Positions 17,443 to 26,227 are shown, counted from the first letter of the stretch. The stretch: DNA of 64,000 nucleotides from Actinoplanes missouriensis 431 (GCF_000284295.1 NC_017093.1:2976001-3040000), one strand, 5' to 3'. Translations and numbers: made by a program. Notes: generated from the letters alone by a model not told the origin.

Positions 17443-18780
17443 GTGCTGGACGACACCCTCCGCCCGGCGCCCCCTCGGCGGGGCGGATGGGCGGCCCCGG
17501 CCGCGCTGGTCAGCGTGACGCTCGCGGCGATCGCCGGGTTCCTGTTCCTGATGATGGTCACCGGCGGGCTGCTCCGCTGGAGCCCGCTGCCACCCGGATC
17601 GCCGGCGGACACCTCCGGCCGGGTGAGCCTGCCGGCCGAGGTGGGCGCCCCCGGCATCTGGACTCCCGACGCGATGGCGCACCCGATCCCGGCCGCCGCC
17701 GTTCTCATCAGCGGCAACACCTGGTACGCCGACGACTCGGAGTTCTACGGCGGCCTCGTCGGCGCCGGCGCTGACGACTACCGGGTCCTCGACAACGAGG
17801 GCGCGGCCGGCATGGCCTCGGTGCTGTCGCCCGACGGTCGCCGGCTGGCCTCCGGCGACGGCATCCTCGACATCGCAGCCGGGCGCCGGACGCCGTACCC
17901 GCGAGCGTGGACGGATCGGGAGATCGCGGCTCAGGCGTGGTCGCCGGACGGCACGCGGCTCGTGGTGACCAGCCGGCCCGTGGACGACGAGCCGTACGCG
18001 GCGCCCGAGTCCCTCGCCCTGCTCGACACCGGGATCGGCGCGATCACGGAACTCGAGGGCAGCAGCCCCGGACTCGACGGCTGGACGGCGGCGTTCTCAC
18101 CGGACGGCGCCCGGCTCGCGTATCCCGCCGGTGGCCGGATCCGGATTCTCACCCTGGCCTCCGGGGCGATGCTGGACATTCCGACGCCCGGCGGGGCGAT
18201 GCCGGCCGGCAAAGGCGCCTGGACCCGGGACGGCCAGGGTCTGCTGACGGTCGCGGGGGAGCACTGCGACACCTGCGGCGATTACCCGGTCAGCTGGACG
18301 GTCACCACCCTGTCGGCGTCGACCGGTGCCATCGCCGGCCCGCAGTACCGGCTGGACGGGGTCTACGCGGTCCGGGTGCTCGGCTGGTGGCCGTCCGGCA
18401 GGCCGGTGGCTGTCGCCTACGCCCCGGCGCCGGGCACCCCGGCGACGCTGTTCGACGACCCCGGCACGCAGGCGGGCCTGAGCGGTCTCACCACGGTCGG
18501 GACCGTGCGGGTGCTGGAATTGACGCCGGGCTCGGATCATGCCGAGCTGGCCGCTGCCGCTACGGAGAGCATCGATGTCGCGGACGATGTGCTTGCCGCG
18601 GGCACGCTGCGCGACGGGCGGCGGCCGCTGACCTCGGTGGACCGGCTGGCGACGGGCGTCGCGTGGTTCGTCGGGCTCACCGCGGCGGCGGCGCTGCTGA
18701 CCGGGGCCTACGCGGTGGCCCAGAGGGCGAGCAGGCGCAGGTCGCCGGGCATGTCCACCGGCATCGCGGACAGCGTCTGA
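17443..18780 (+). CDS. Membrane-anchored beta-propeller (TolB/WD40-like) protein
   Basis: This 445-residue protein has an N-terminal membrane segment (about 15-40), a large extracytoplasmic region with repeated SPDGxRLA/SPDGTRLVV/SPDGARLAY motifs typical of TolB-like propeller blades, and a C-terminal membrane segment (about 405-428) with a basic tail. HCDTCGDYP adds a possible disulfide. Its role is unknown. The GTG at 17443 is the best start after the preceding gene's stop, with weak AGGG upstream. Confidence 0.7.
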   Translation: MLDDTLRPAPPRRGGWAAPAALVSVTLAAIAGFLFLMMVTGGLLRWSPLPPGSPADTSGRVSLPAEVGAPGIWTPDAMAHPIPAAAVLISGNTWYADDSEFYGGLVGAGADDYRVLDNEGAAGMASVLSPDGRRLASGDGILDIAAGRRTPYPRAWTDREIAAQAWSPDGTRLVVTSRPVDDEPYAAPESLALLDTGIGAITELEGSSPGLDGWTAAFSPDGARLAYPAGGRIRILTLASGAMLDIPTPGGAMPAGKGAWTRDGQGLLTVAGEHCDTCGDYPVSWTVTTLSASTGAIAGPQYRLDGVYAVRVLGWWPSGRPVAVAYAPAPGTPATLFDDPGTQAGLSGLTTVGTVRVLELTPGSDHAELAAAATESIDVADDVLAAGTLRDGRRPLTSVDRLATGVAWFVGLTAAAALLTGAYAVAQRASRRRSPGMSTGIADSV

Positions 18781-18790
18781 CGGCACGCGC

Positions 18791-19198
18791 TCACGACGCG
18801 GCCCACCCGCTCCAGCGGCTCACCTCGATCGACACGATCGGGCCGTGCGGGCGCCGCTCGACGTAGGCCGAGTAGCGCGCTGCGAGCGCGTCCACCGCCG
18901 TCTCGTCGGTGTCCAGGACCCGGGCGGCACCGTCGGCACGGGCCCACCAGAGTCGCGACCAGTCCTCGTCGTAGGCGTCGGCGAGCAGGCACACCTTCGG
19001 CCGTGCCCGGATGTTGTCGAGCCGCCGCAGGTGGGTGGTGCTCTTCGGCTTGTGGTCGACGGCGAACACGATCCGCTCGCCGAGGACGGCGAACGTGACG
19101 GGCACCAGGTGCGGTTCCCCGCCGGCCGCGACGGTGGCCAGGCGAGCGACCCGGGCGGCGGCGAACCGGCGGCGGGCCTCCTCCACGGGGAGCCGCAT
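18791..19198 (-). CDS. PPOX-class F420-dependent oxidoreductase
   Basis: This 135-residue protein has the split-barrel flavin/F420-binding fold: ARLATVAAGGEPHLVPVTFAV, then FAVDHKPKSTTHLRRLDNIRARPKVCLLAD and RLWWARADGAARV. This matches the TIGR03668-like PPOX group. It likely uses cofactor F420, which fits an actinobacterium. It is monocistronic and converges on the propeller gene. ATG at 19198 has only weak upstream purines. Confidence 0.85.
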   Translation of the reverse strand: MRLPVEEARRRFAAARVARLATVAAGGEPHLVPVTFAVLGERIVFAVDHKPKSTTHLRRLDNIRARPKVCLLADAYDEDWSRLWWARADGAARVLDTDETAVDALAARYSAYVERRPHGPIVSIEVSRWSGWAAS

Positions 19199-19397
19199 GG
19201 GTGACGAACCTCCAGGTCAGGCGAGGTCCGACTATACGTGGCGCCGACCGCTCCAGCGGCTCCCGTGACGACCGGTAGTACGAAGCGGAGGCGCGCGATC
19301 GTGCCCGAGGCCCGGACGGTTCAGGAGATCTTCACTTTACATTGGTGATCTTGGTTGTTTGGATTCCTGTGTCCCACGGGGAAAGCAGGAGGCTCTC

Positions 19398-20063
19398 ATG
19401 ACGTTCGTACGCGGCCGGCGAGTGCTCACGATCGCTATGGCGATGGTGCTCGCAGGTCTCACCCTGATCGCCGGCGCGGCGCCCGCGCAGGCTCGGCGGG
19501 CCGGGCTGGCCCAGCCGGCGATCACCTTGCCGGGCGGGTCGCAAGCTGTCGCCGGCGGCACGGTCACCGTCACGTTCGACGCCGGTGGGGATCGCCGGGT
19601 CACCGGCTTCCGATACAGCTTCGGTTCGGCAACCCTCGATGCCAGGGTTGCGGCCGGCGTCCGCGGCGGCACGGCCACCGTCGACCTCGCGGTCGGTGAC
19701 ATCACCGGTGACCGTCCGCTGTACGCGGCTGTGGTCGACCGCTTCGGCCGGGTCGGCCCGCTGAACCAGGCCACGGTCACCGTCACGCCGGTTGCCGGCG
19801 GCGAGCTCACCGGCAGGGTGCTGAACGGGTACACCTGGCTGCCGATCGCGGGCGCCGCCGTCACCCTGTCGCCGGGCGGGCTTCAGGTCAGCACCGGCGA
19901 CGACGGCGCCTTCAGCGTCGGCGGCGTCACGCCGGGCGTCTACGCGGTGACCGCCGCGGTGGGCGGTGACTGCCCGGCCACGTCGACGCAGACGCTGGAG
20001 ATCGACGGGCAGGGCCTCGCCGTCGAGTTCTACCTGTTCCCGGAGTGCGCGCCGGAGCAGTGA
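19398..20063 (+). CDS. Secreted protein with carboxypeptidase-regulatory-like domain
   Basis: This 221-residue protein has a signal peptide (1-32), a first beta-rich domain (about 40-135) and a C-terminal CarboxypepD_reg-like domain (about 142-190: GRVLNGYTWLPIAGAAVTLS, DDGAFSVGGVTPGVYAVTAA). No catalytic motif is present. It probably has an adhesive or structural role at the cell surface. ATG at 19398 follows GCAGGAGG. A near-perfect hairpin follows. Confidence 0.75.
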   Translation: MTFVRGRRVLTIAMAMVLAGLTLIAGAAPAQARRAGLAQPAITLPGGSQAVAGGTVTVTFDAGGDRRVTGFRYSFGSATLDARVAAGVRGGTATVDLAVGDITGDRPLYAAVVDRFGRVGPLNQATVTVTPVAGGELTGRVLNGYTWLPIAGAAVTLSPGGLQVSTGDDGAFSVGGVTPGVYAVTAAVGGDCPATSTQTLEIDGQGLAVEFYLFPECAPEQ

Positions 20064-20075
20064 CGACGCGGGGAA

Positions 20076-20104
20076 GGGGCGCGGACCGTGACGGTCCGCG
20101 CCCC
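20076..20104. terminator. Bidirectional terminator hairpin
   Basis: GGGGCGCGGACC (20076-20087) and its exact complement (20093-20104) form a 12-bp stem with a five-base loop between two convergent genes, the secreted protein and the fasciclin gene. Confidence 0.8.
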
Positions 20105-20123
20105 GTGCTCACCGCGAGTCGGA

Positions 20124-20777
20124 TCAGGGGAGGTTGATCGGGCGCAGGACCCGGTCGATGCCGTGACCGATCTGACGGTTGCCCTTGTTGATGTCGAACC
20201 GGTTGATCCGCGGGTTGCGGTCGCTACGGTCCGCGTCGATCAGGGAGATCCGCTTGTGCCAGCGCGGACCGTACACATTGACCTTGATCTTGGAACCGGC
20301 CGCGGTGGCGAGCTTGGCGTTGTCGGACTTGAGCGCGGCCTTCTTGGTGATCGTGGCGCCCGGGACGACGTGGTAGAGCAGGACCGACTCGACGGTGTTG
20401 ATGCCGAGGCCGGCGACCGCGGTGAACGCCTTCTTCTCGCCCGGGAGCTTCTTCGACTTGGTGATGTCCTTGACCAGCAGCTGGAAGGCCCGGTCGTTCG
20501 GCAGGAACGCGGTCAGGGCGACCTTGCCGTCGGCGAGGACGCCGACCTTGCTGCCCGGCTTGGCCTTCAGCACCGCCTTCACCGCGGCGGCCAGGATGTC
20601 GTAGTCGTGGCCGTTGTGGTCGAAGCCCTTCTTGTCCGCGGTCAGCACCGCGGCGAGGGACTTGGTCTTGAGCGGCTTCTTGCCGGCGGCCTGCGCAGGT
20701 CCGGCGCCCAGTGCGGAGGCGACGATCGCGGCGGTGGCGACAGCGGCGGCCTGCTTGCCGAGACGGGTGAACCTCAT
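20124..20777 (-). CDS. Secreted fasciclin (FAS1) domain protein
   Basis: This 217-residue lysine-rich protein has a signal peptide (1-31) and one FAS1 domain with VALTAFLPNDRAF (H1 motif) and VLLYHVVPGATI (H2 motif). FAS1 proteins mediate adhesion at the cell surface. In mycobacteria, FAS1 proteins of the MPT70/MPT83 type are controlled by SigK and its anti-sigma RskA; here a SigK-like/RskA-like pair lies directly upstream on the same strand. AAAGAGG precedes the ATG. A strong hairpin separates it from the anti-sigma gene, so it has its own promoter. Confidence 0.87.
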   Translation of the reverse strand: MRFTRLGKQAAAVATAAIVASALGAGPAQAAGKKPLKTKSLAAVLTADKKGFDHNGHDYDILAAAVKAVLKAKPGSKVGVLADGKVALTAFLPNDRAFQLLVKDITKSKKLPGEKKAFTAVAGLGINTVESVLLYHVVPGATITKKAALKSDNAKLATAAGSKIKVNVYGPRWHKRISLIDADRSDRNPRINRFDINKGNRQIGHGIDRVLRPINLP

Positions 20778-20798
20778 CTTCGAGCCTCTTTCCGATCG

Positions 20799-20833
20799 GT
20801 ACGGGTGGTGGCTCCGACAGCCACCACCCGTAC
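20799..20833 (-). terminator. Terminator after the sigma/anti-sigma operon
   Basis: A perfect 15-bp stem (GTACGGGTGGTGGCT, 20799-20813, with 20819-20833) with a five-base loop lies between the anti-sigma stop and the fasciclin start. It should stop sigma-operon transcripts. Confidence 0.8.
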
Positions 20834-20862
20834 TTCGCTCGGTCCCGTACGGATGGATGCAG

Positions 20863-21582
20863 TTAATTCGTGAGAGTTCCGCGCAGCAGGCTCTTGCCCG
20901 AATGAGTGGCGTCGCCGTCGTGCGGTTCGTCGCTGACGTCGACGAGCCGGTACCGGTTCAGGTCGGTGCCCGGCGGCACGGTCAGCAGGGCCTCCGTGCC
21001 GGGCAGATTCCCGACGGCCACCATTTTGCCGGGCGTGTCCGGGTCCAGCAGCCACACCTCATGAAAACCCGAGGTCAACGGCAGATTGCGTACGTCGATG
21101 CGCAGCTGCCCGCCGGAGAGCACCCGCACGTCTCCGCCGGCGGCCGGGGGAACCGTGGGCAGCGGGGCGAGCGTCGCCCGGGCCGTCACCTGCTCGGCCG
21201 GTGCCCGGTCGATGAGCCGGTCGACACCGATCGTGCCCGCCACCGCGAGCACGGCCGCCGCCGCCGCGGTGAGAACCGGAGCGAGCCAGCGCGGCCGGGA
21301 GCGCCGCGCCCGGTGTTCCGCCAGCTCGGCGACGGGCGCCGGCTGCTCGGCGGGTGGGCGTGTGGACGCGATGTCCGCCTGGACGGCATGCCACACGTGG
21401 TCCGGGGGAGGGGGCAGGTCGCGCAGCTCAGCGGTCTGCGCGCCGACCTCGGCGACGTGGCGCAGCGCCTGCATCTCGTGCCGGCAGGTGGCGCAGCCTT
21501 CCAGGTGATCGAGTTCGGTCAGCTCCTCGAGTTCCTCAGAGAGTGCGAGAAGGACCAGTCGATCGGGATCCAGATGTTGCAC
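20863..21582 (-). CDS. RskA-type zinc-binding anti-sigma factor
   Basis: This 239-residue protein has an N-terminal anti-sigma domain with the zinc motif H-x3-C-x2-C (His26, Cys30, Cys33), one membrane helix (about 98-120) and an extracytoplasmic RskA C-terminal domain (about 140-239). It would hold the upstream sigma factor at the membrane until proteolysis releases it. The GTG start lies 47 bp inside the sigma gene, so the pair is tightly coupled. The resemblance is to M. tuberculosis RskA. Confidence 0.87.
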   Translation of the reverse strand: MQHLDPDRLVLLALSEELEELTELDHLEGCATCRHEMQALRHVAEVGAQTAELRDLPPPPDHVWHAVQADIASTRPPAEQPAPVAELAEHRARRSRPRWLAPVLTAAAAAVLAVAGTIGVDRLIDRAPAEQVTARATLAPLPTVPPAAGGDVRVLSGGQLRIDVRNLPLTSGFHEVWLLDPDTPGKMVAVGNLPGTEALLTVPPGTDLNRYRLVDVSDEPHDGDATHSGKSLLRGTLTN

Positions 21583-22114
21583 CGTCCACCTCCCAACGGC
21601 GTCGCAGGTTCGCCATCCCCCGCCGGAGATGGCTCTTGACCGTGCCGAGCGGCAGCCCGGTGGCCTCCGCTATCTGCGGATGGGTCAGATCGTCGAAGAA
21701 CGCCAACTCCAGTGTGCGTCGCTGTTCGCCGGGCAGCCGCTCCAGCTCGTCGGCGACCAGCAGCCGGTCGACGATGCGCTCCGGTGACTCCTCGACCGGC
21801 GGCACCGAGGGCTGCGCCTGCACGGTCTCGGCCGTGCGCTGGTCACGGGCCGACGACCGGATCCGGTCCACCGCCTTGCGCCGGGCGATCCCGAGCAGCC
21901 AGCCCAGCATCGTGCCGCGCTGCGGATCGAATCCGTCCCGGCCGGTCCAGGCCGCCACGAACGTCACCTGGGTGACGTCCTCGGCGTCCGCCCGGTTGCC
22001 GAGCAGCCGCTGAGCCAGATAGAGCACGGCCGCGCCGTGCCGGTCGTACACCTCACGCAACGCTGTCTCGTCGCCGGCGCGTAAGCGCCTGGCGAGCTCA
22101 TCGTCGGAACTCAT
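21536..22114 (-). CDS. ECF sigma factor, SigK-like
   Basis: This 192-residue protein has region 2 (VYDRHGAAVLYLAQRLLGNRADAEDVTQVTFVAAW in two parts) and region 4 (LPGEQRRTLELAFF...THPQIAEATGLPLGTVKSHLRRGMANLR). It pairs with an RskA-like anti-sigma downstream and a fasciclin gene beyond, the same trio as mycobacterial sigK-rskA-mpt70/83. ATG at 22114 follows GGAAGGAGG. The in-frame extension upstream is unnecessary. Confidence 0.88.
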   Translation of the reverse strand: MSSDDELARRLRAGDETALREVYDRHGAAVLYLAQRLLGNRADAEDVTQVTFVAAWTGRDGFDPQRGTMLGWLLGIARRKAVDRIRSSARDQRTAETVQAQPSVPPVEESPERIVDRLLVADELERLPGEQRRTLELAFFDDLTHPQIAEATGLPLGTVKSHLRRGMANLRRRWEVDGATSGSRSTGPSRTL

Positions 22115-22202
22115 CGACCTCCTTCCGTCACTGACACTTCGCTTCCCGGGCCACCGCCGGTTGCAGATGCGCATTCTGCCTCACCGCCGCCGTCTCCCAA
22201 CT

Positions 22203-22245
22203 TGCCGACACAGTGTCGGTATAGTTCCCGACATTCTGTCGGCAA
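22203..22245. promoter_or_regulatory. Double TetR-type operator before the ABC exporter operon
   Basis: CCGACA-N3-TGTCGG occurs twice, at 22205-22219 and 22228-22242, and the outer flanks TTG/CAA make the whole segment a larger dyad. A possible -10 box, TATAGT (22220-22225), lies between them. The TetR encoded as third gene of the operon (24064) is the likely ligand. Confidence 0.72.
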
Positions 22246-22260
22246 GATATCGGAGGAGTC

Positions 22261-23361
22261 ATGTTCCTGGCGGTGCGCGAACTGCGGTTCGCGCGTTCGA
22301 GGTTTGCGTTGATGGGCGCCGTGGTGGCGCTGATCGCGGTGCTCATGGTGCTGCTGTCCGGGCTGTCGTCCGGATTGGTGAACGACGGCGTGTCCGGGCT
22401 GCGGCGGATGCCGGTCACCGCGTTCGGGTTCGCCGAGGGCACCCGGGTGGACGGTGCGTTCTCGCGCAGCGTCGTCGACGCGCAACAGGTCCAGGCCTGG
22501 CGCGGGCAGCCCGGCGTGGAGGCGGCCGAGCCGTTCGGCAACGTGCTGGTGAACGCGCACAGCGGCGCCGGGACGCCGATCGACCTGGCGCTCTTCGGCG
22601 TCCGGCCCGGCTCGTTCCTGGATCCGGCGCCCGCCGACGGATCCCGGCTGGGCAGCGCGGACGGGCTCGTCGTCTCGCGCACACTGCTCGACGCCGGGCT
22701 GCGCCTCGGTGACACGGTCACCGTCGATCGGACCGGCGTGCGGCTCACCGTGGTCGGAGCGACGGCCGATCAGCGTACGTTCGGGCACGTCGACGTGGCC
22801 TACCTGCCGCTCGACACCTGGCGCCGGATCCACACCGGCGCCGACGCGGAGGCGACCGCGGTGGCGATCAGGGCCCGCGAGGGCGCCACGCTGGACCTCG
22901 CGGCCGGGGACGCCGCCGCGGGCACCACCAGCATGACGCTCGCCGACGCGTTTGCGACCTCGCCCGGCTACACCGCGGAGACCTCGACCCTCACGCTCAT
23001 CCAGGTCTTCCTCTACGCCATCTCGGCACTGGTCGTGGGCGCGTTCTTCACGGTGTGGACCATCAACCGCCGGCACGAGCTGGCGGTCCTGCGGGCGATC
23101 GGCGCGTCCCGGGCGTACCTGCTGCGCGATGGCCTCGCCCAGGCGCTGCTGATCCTGCTGGCCGCCTGCGCCGTCGGAGTGCTGGCCGGTGTCGGCGTCG
23201 GCGCCCTGATCGCAGGCGGGGACGTGCCGTTCGCCCTGGAGACGCCGGCCGTCCTGACCGCGGCCGGGCTGCTGATCACGCTCGGGCTGCTCGGCGCGGC
23301 GACCGCCGTCGTCCGTATCGCCACGGTGAACCCGCTGGCCGCCCTGGGAGCACAGCGATGA
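22261..23361 (+). CDS. ABC transporter permease, FtsX/MacB type
   Basis: This 366-residue membrane protein has one N-terminal helix (about 19-40), a long extracytoplasmic domain (about 45-235), and three C-terminal helices (about 245-265, 295-315, 330-350) of the FtsX fold. Such permeases handle lipids, peptides or drugs at the outer membrane leaflet rather than transporting through a channel. GGAGGAG precedes the ATG. It is the first gene of an operon with an ATPase and a TetR. Confidence 0.87.
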   Translation: MFLAVRELRFARSRFALMGAVVALIAVLMVLLSGLSSGLVNDGVSGLRRMPVTAFGFAEGTRVDGAFSRSVVDAQQVQAWRGQPGVEAAEPFGNVLVNAHSGAGTPIDLALFGVRPGSFLDPAPADGSRLGSADGLVVSRTLLDAGLRLGDTVTVDRTGVRLTVVGATADQRTFGHVDVAYLPLDTWRRIHTGADAEATAVAIRAREGATLDLAAGDAAAGTTSMTLADAFATSPGYTAETSTLTLIQVFLYAISALVVGAFFTVWTINRRHELAVLRAIGASRAYLLRDGLAQALLILLAACAVGVLAGVGVGALIAGGDVPFALETPAVLTAAGLLITLGLLGAATAVVRIATVNPLAALGAQR

Positions 23362-24044
23362 CGATCGACGCCACGACCCGTACCGGATTGTGCCTTGCCG
23401 GAGTCACCCTGCGCCTGGGTGATGGCGACGACACCATCACCGCGCTCGACGCGGTCAGCCTGACCGTCGCGCCCGGCGAGCTGGTCGCGGTGGTCGGCCC
23501 GTCCGGCGCCGGCAAGTCCAGCCTGCTCGCCGTGGCCGGCGGGCTCACCGTGCCGGACCAGGGCAGCGTCACCGTCGACGGCAGCGACCTGACCGCGATG
23601 AAGCCGGCGGCACGCACCGCCCACCGGCGCGAACACATCGGCTTCGTCTTCCAGAGCGGCAACCTGATCCCGGCGCTGACCGCGCTCGACCAGCTGCGGC
23701 TGATCGGTCACCTGAACCGCCGGCGGACCGGGACGCGCGACGCCGAGCAGTTGCTCGCCGAGGTCGGGATGGCCGGCAAGGCGCACCGGCGCCCGCACCA
23801 GCTCTCCGGCGGCGAACGGCAGCGCATCGGCATCGCCCGCGCGCTGATCGGCGGCCCGTCGCTGCTGCTGGCGGACGAGCCGACGGCCGCGCTCGACCGG
23901 GCGCGCAGCCACGAGGTGGTCGAGTTGCTGGCCCGCGAGACCCGGCGCGCCGCGGTGGCGACCGTGATGGTCACGCACGACACTGACGTGCTGGAGCACT
24001 GTGACCGGGTGGTAGAAATGGTCGACGGACAGTTGTCCGGCTAG
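23358..24044 (+). CDS. ABC transporter ATP-binding protein, MacB/LolD type
   Basis: This 228-residue ATPase has Walker A GPSGAGKSS, signature LSGGERQRIG, Walker B LLLADEPTA and the switch His in VMVTHD. ATGA overlap couples it to the permease. It powers the FtsX-like permease. In Walker B-adjacent ALDRARS, the usual Asp-Leu-Asp after the D-loop Ser/Ala is slightly altered, but catalytic residues are intact. Confidence 0.92.
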   Translation: MTIDATTRTGLCLAGVTLRLGDGDDTITALDAVSLTVAPGELVAVVGPSGAGKSSLLAVAGGLTVPDQGSVTVDGSDLTAMKPAARTAHRREHIGFVFQSGNLIPALTALDQLRLIGHLNRRRTGTRDAEQLLAEVGMAGKAHRRPHQLSGGERQRIGIARALIGGPSLLLADEPTAALDRARSHEVVELLARETRRAAVATVMVTHDTDVLEHCDRVVEMVDGQLSG

Positions 24045-24063
24045 GCGACCCGAAGGAGGCACG

Positions 24064-24645
24064 GTGCCGCGCATCTCGGCGCCCACCGTCGCCGAGCACC
24101 GCGCCGCCAAGCACCGCGCGCTGCTCGACGCGGCCCGTGCCATCCTGGCCGAGGAGCCGGGCGCCGCCCCGTCACTGGCGGCGGTCGCCGGGCGTGCCGG
24201 TCTGGCGCGCTCCTCGGCGTACGAGTATTTCCGCTCCCGCCAGGACCTGCTCGACGCCCTCATCCAGGACGTGTTCCCGCGCTGGTCGAAACGGGTGACC
24301 GACGCGATGGCCGCGGCGGGCTCACCCGGCGCGCAGGTGCTGGCATATGTGGACACCAACCTGGAGCTGGTCGCCGAGGGCGAGCACGCGGTGGCCCGCG
24401 CCCTCGCCGCCATCGCGCCCGGTCAGCAGCTGGACGACAGCAGCCGGGTCATGCACCGGCAGCTGTCGCATCCGCTGATCGACGCGCTGCGGGCGTTGGG
24501 CGTGCCCGACCCGGCCACCACCGCCGAGATGATCAACGCGATCGTCTACAGCGCGTCCAGCCTCATCGAGGCGGGCGGAGACCCCGCCGGCATCCGCTCC
24601 CGCGCCGAGGAGCTGCTCGGGCCGTTCCTGCGCGACCCGGGGTGA
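24064..24645 (+). CDS. TetR family regulator of the ABC exporter operon
   Basis: This 193-residue protein has an N-terminal HTH (HRALLDAARAIL to LARSSAYEYFRSRQDLLDALI). It starts at GTG 24064 behind GAAGGAGG, 19 bases after the ATPase. Its position as the last gene and the paired CCGACA-N3-TGTCGG sites before the first gene suggest autorepression. Its final 100 bp overlap antisense with the GGDEF gene. Confidence 0.88.
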   Translation: MPRISAPTVAEHRAAKHRALLDAARAILAEEPGAAPSLAAVAGRAGLARSSAYEYFRSRQDLLDALIQDVFPRWSKRVTDAMAAAGSPGAQVLAYVDTNLELVAEGEHAVARALAAIAPGQQLDDSSRVMHRQLSHPLIDALRALGVPDPATTAEMINAIVYSASSLIEAGGDPAGIRSRAEELLGPFLRDPG

Positions 24646-26120
24646 CCGGACCCGGCGTCCCGGAAGTAACTGATGGCGCCCTTGCCGCGCGCCTTCGCGT
24701 CGTACATCGCCAGGTCGGCCTCCCGCAGCAGCCTGTCCAGGCTGTCCGCGGTCCCCGGCTGTGACGGCGTGATGCCGATGCTGACCCCGACGGCCACCGT
24801 CGACCCGTGAATCGTCATCGGCGCGCTGATGGTCGTCAGCAGGCGCTGGGCCAGGCTCGTGGTGTCGGTGTCGGAGATGTCGGTGACCAGGACGGCGAAC
24901 TCGTCACCGCCCAGCCGGCAGACGACGTCCTCCGGGCGCAGCGCCGCGGCCAGCCGGTGGCCGACGGTCACCAGCGCCTCGTCGCCGCCGGAGTGGCCCA
25001 GGGAGTCGTTGATCGGCTTGAAGCCGTCCAGGTCGAGCAGCAGCAGCGCGACCCGGTCGGCGTCGCTGATCGCCGCGGCGCCGCGTTCCCGGAAGGCGGC
25101 CCGGTTGGGCAGGCCGGTCAATGGGTCGTGATGTGCCTGGTAGGCCAGGTGCGCCTTCTGTTCCTGCAGCGTGACGGCCATGCTGCCGACCATCACCAGT
25201 GACGTCAGCTGCCGGAGCAGCACCAGGCAGAAGGTGCCCAGGAGCAGCCACACCAGGACGGCCCCGAGCTGTCCGGTGACCACCTGCACCACCGCTACCG
25301 CCGCCACGGCGAGGATCACCGGGATGTACGGCAGGACCGCCCACACGCTGATCACCATCCGGCGGACGTCGGCCTCGCCGGACGCGGGGAGTTCGTGCCG
25401 GCTGGAGAGAGCCATCAGGATCGCGCCGAGGACGAAGCCCGCGCCGACGCCGTGCTCGTACCAGAGCGAGCCCCGTACCCCGTTGTGGACGACGATCATC
25501 ATCGTCACCGCCAGCACCGCCGCCGCGCCGGCCAGCAGGTGCAGCGCGTGGGCGTTCCGGGTCGGCGCGCTGGTCGACGCCGTGACCAGCGCCAGGGCCA
25601 CGGCCAGCGCCTCCGGGACGAGGAAGTGGACGTCCGCGATGATCACGGACAGGTCGGTGGTGGCGACGGCCGGGGCGAGGATGAACTGCCACGCCAGGAT
25701 CAGGATGGCGCCGGCCACCGCGGCGATGTCGATGAGCCGCCGGACCCGGGCCAGTCCCCGGGCCGGGGCGGCGATCAGGATCAGCCCCACCGGGAGCAGC
25801 ATCGTGGCGAGCAGGGAGAGCAGCCCGCCGATGTCGGTGCCGGCGGTGCCGAGCAGCGAGGACCGGGTCAGCAGGAACAGGCCGTTGCCCAGGCTCCACA
25901 GACCAGCGGAACAGGCGCCGACGACCATCGCGGCGCGTGCCCGGCCGGCATGCCGCCGGGCGCCGCGCCAGTACCCCACGCTGGCGTAGGCGGCCGTCAG
26001 CATGATCAGGAAGTCGGAGAGGGTGTAGCCCCAGACGGGCGGCAGGTGAGGCACCGCAGCCTGGAACCCGAAGGCCACAGCCACCGCGAACAGCAGTGCG
26101 GACGGAAGGCTGGTTCGCAT
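24546..26120 (-). CDS. Membrane-anchored diguanylate cyclase (GGDEF)
   Basis: This 524-residue protein has about nine or ten membrane helices (residues 5-310) and a C-terminal GGDEF domain. The active site GGDEF is intact (404-408) and is preceded by RPED (395-398), the RxxD inhibitory site for product feedback. No EAL domain follows, so it should synthesise c-di-GMP. The last 40 or so residues (after about 485) are low-complexity and overlap the end of the TetR gene. The ATG at 26120 is chosen because a membrane helix follows at once; an in-frame GTG at 26210 is possible. Confidence 0.87.
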   Translation of the reverse strand: MRTSLPSALLFAVAVAFGFQAAVPHLPPVWGYTLSDFLIMLTAAYASVGYWRGARRHAGRARAAMVVGACSAGLWSLGNGLFLLTRSSLLGTAGTDIGGLLSLLATMLLPVGLILIAAPARGLARVRRLIDIAAVAGAILILAWQFILAPAVATTDLSVIIADVHFLVPEALAVALALVTASTSAPTRNAHALHLLAGAAAVLAVTMMIVVHNGVRGSLWYEHGVGAGFVLGAILMALSSRHELPASGEADVRRMVISVWAVLPYIPVILAVAAVAVVQVVTGQLGAVLVWLLLGTFCLVLLRQLTSLVMVGSMAVTLQEQKAHLAYQAHHDPLTGLPNRAAFRERGAAAISDADRVALLLLDLDGFKPINDSLGHSGGDEALVTVGHRLAAALRPEDVVCRLGGDEFAVLVTDISDTDTTSLAQRLLTTISAPMTIHGSTVAVGVSIGITPSQPGTADSLDRLLREADLAMYDAKARGKGAISYFRDAGSGHPGSRRNGPSSSSARERMPAGSPPASMRLDAL

Positions 26121-26197
26121 GCCGTCCCCAACGGCGGATGACCGTCCACGGGCGAGAAGAACCCGGGTTGCGTCCGGGTTGCGGATCGGTTGCCGGC

Positions 26198-26227
26198 GTG
26201 CGTAACGCACCTTGAAGTGCGTACTTC
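26198..26227. promoter_or_regulatory. HxlR-type operator upstream of the aldo/keto reductase
   Basis: ACGCAC-N6-GTGCGT (26205-26222) overlaps two smaller dyads, GTGCGT-A-ACGCAC (26198-26210) and GAAGT-N4-ACTTC (26214-26227). Similar AAGTGCGTACTT-like motifs precede HxlR-regulated genes in actinobacteria (recollection, not searched). An HxlR gene follows the reductase. Confidence 0.5.
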
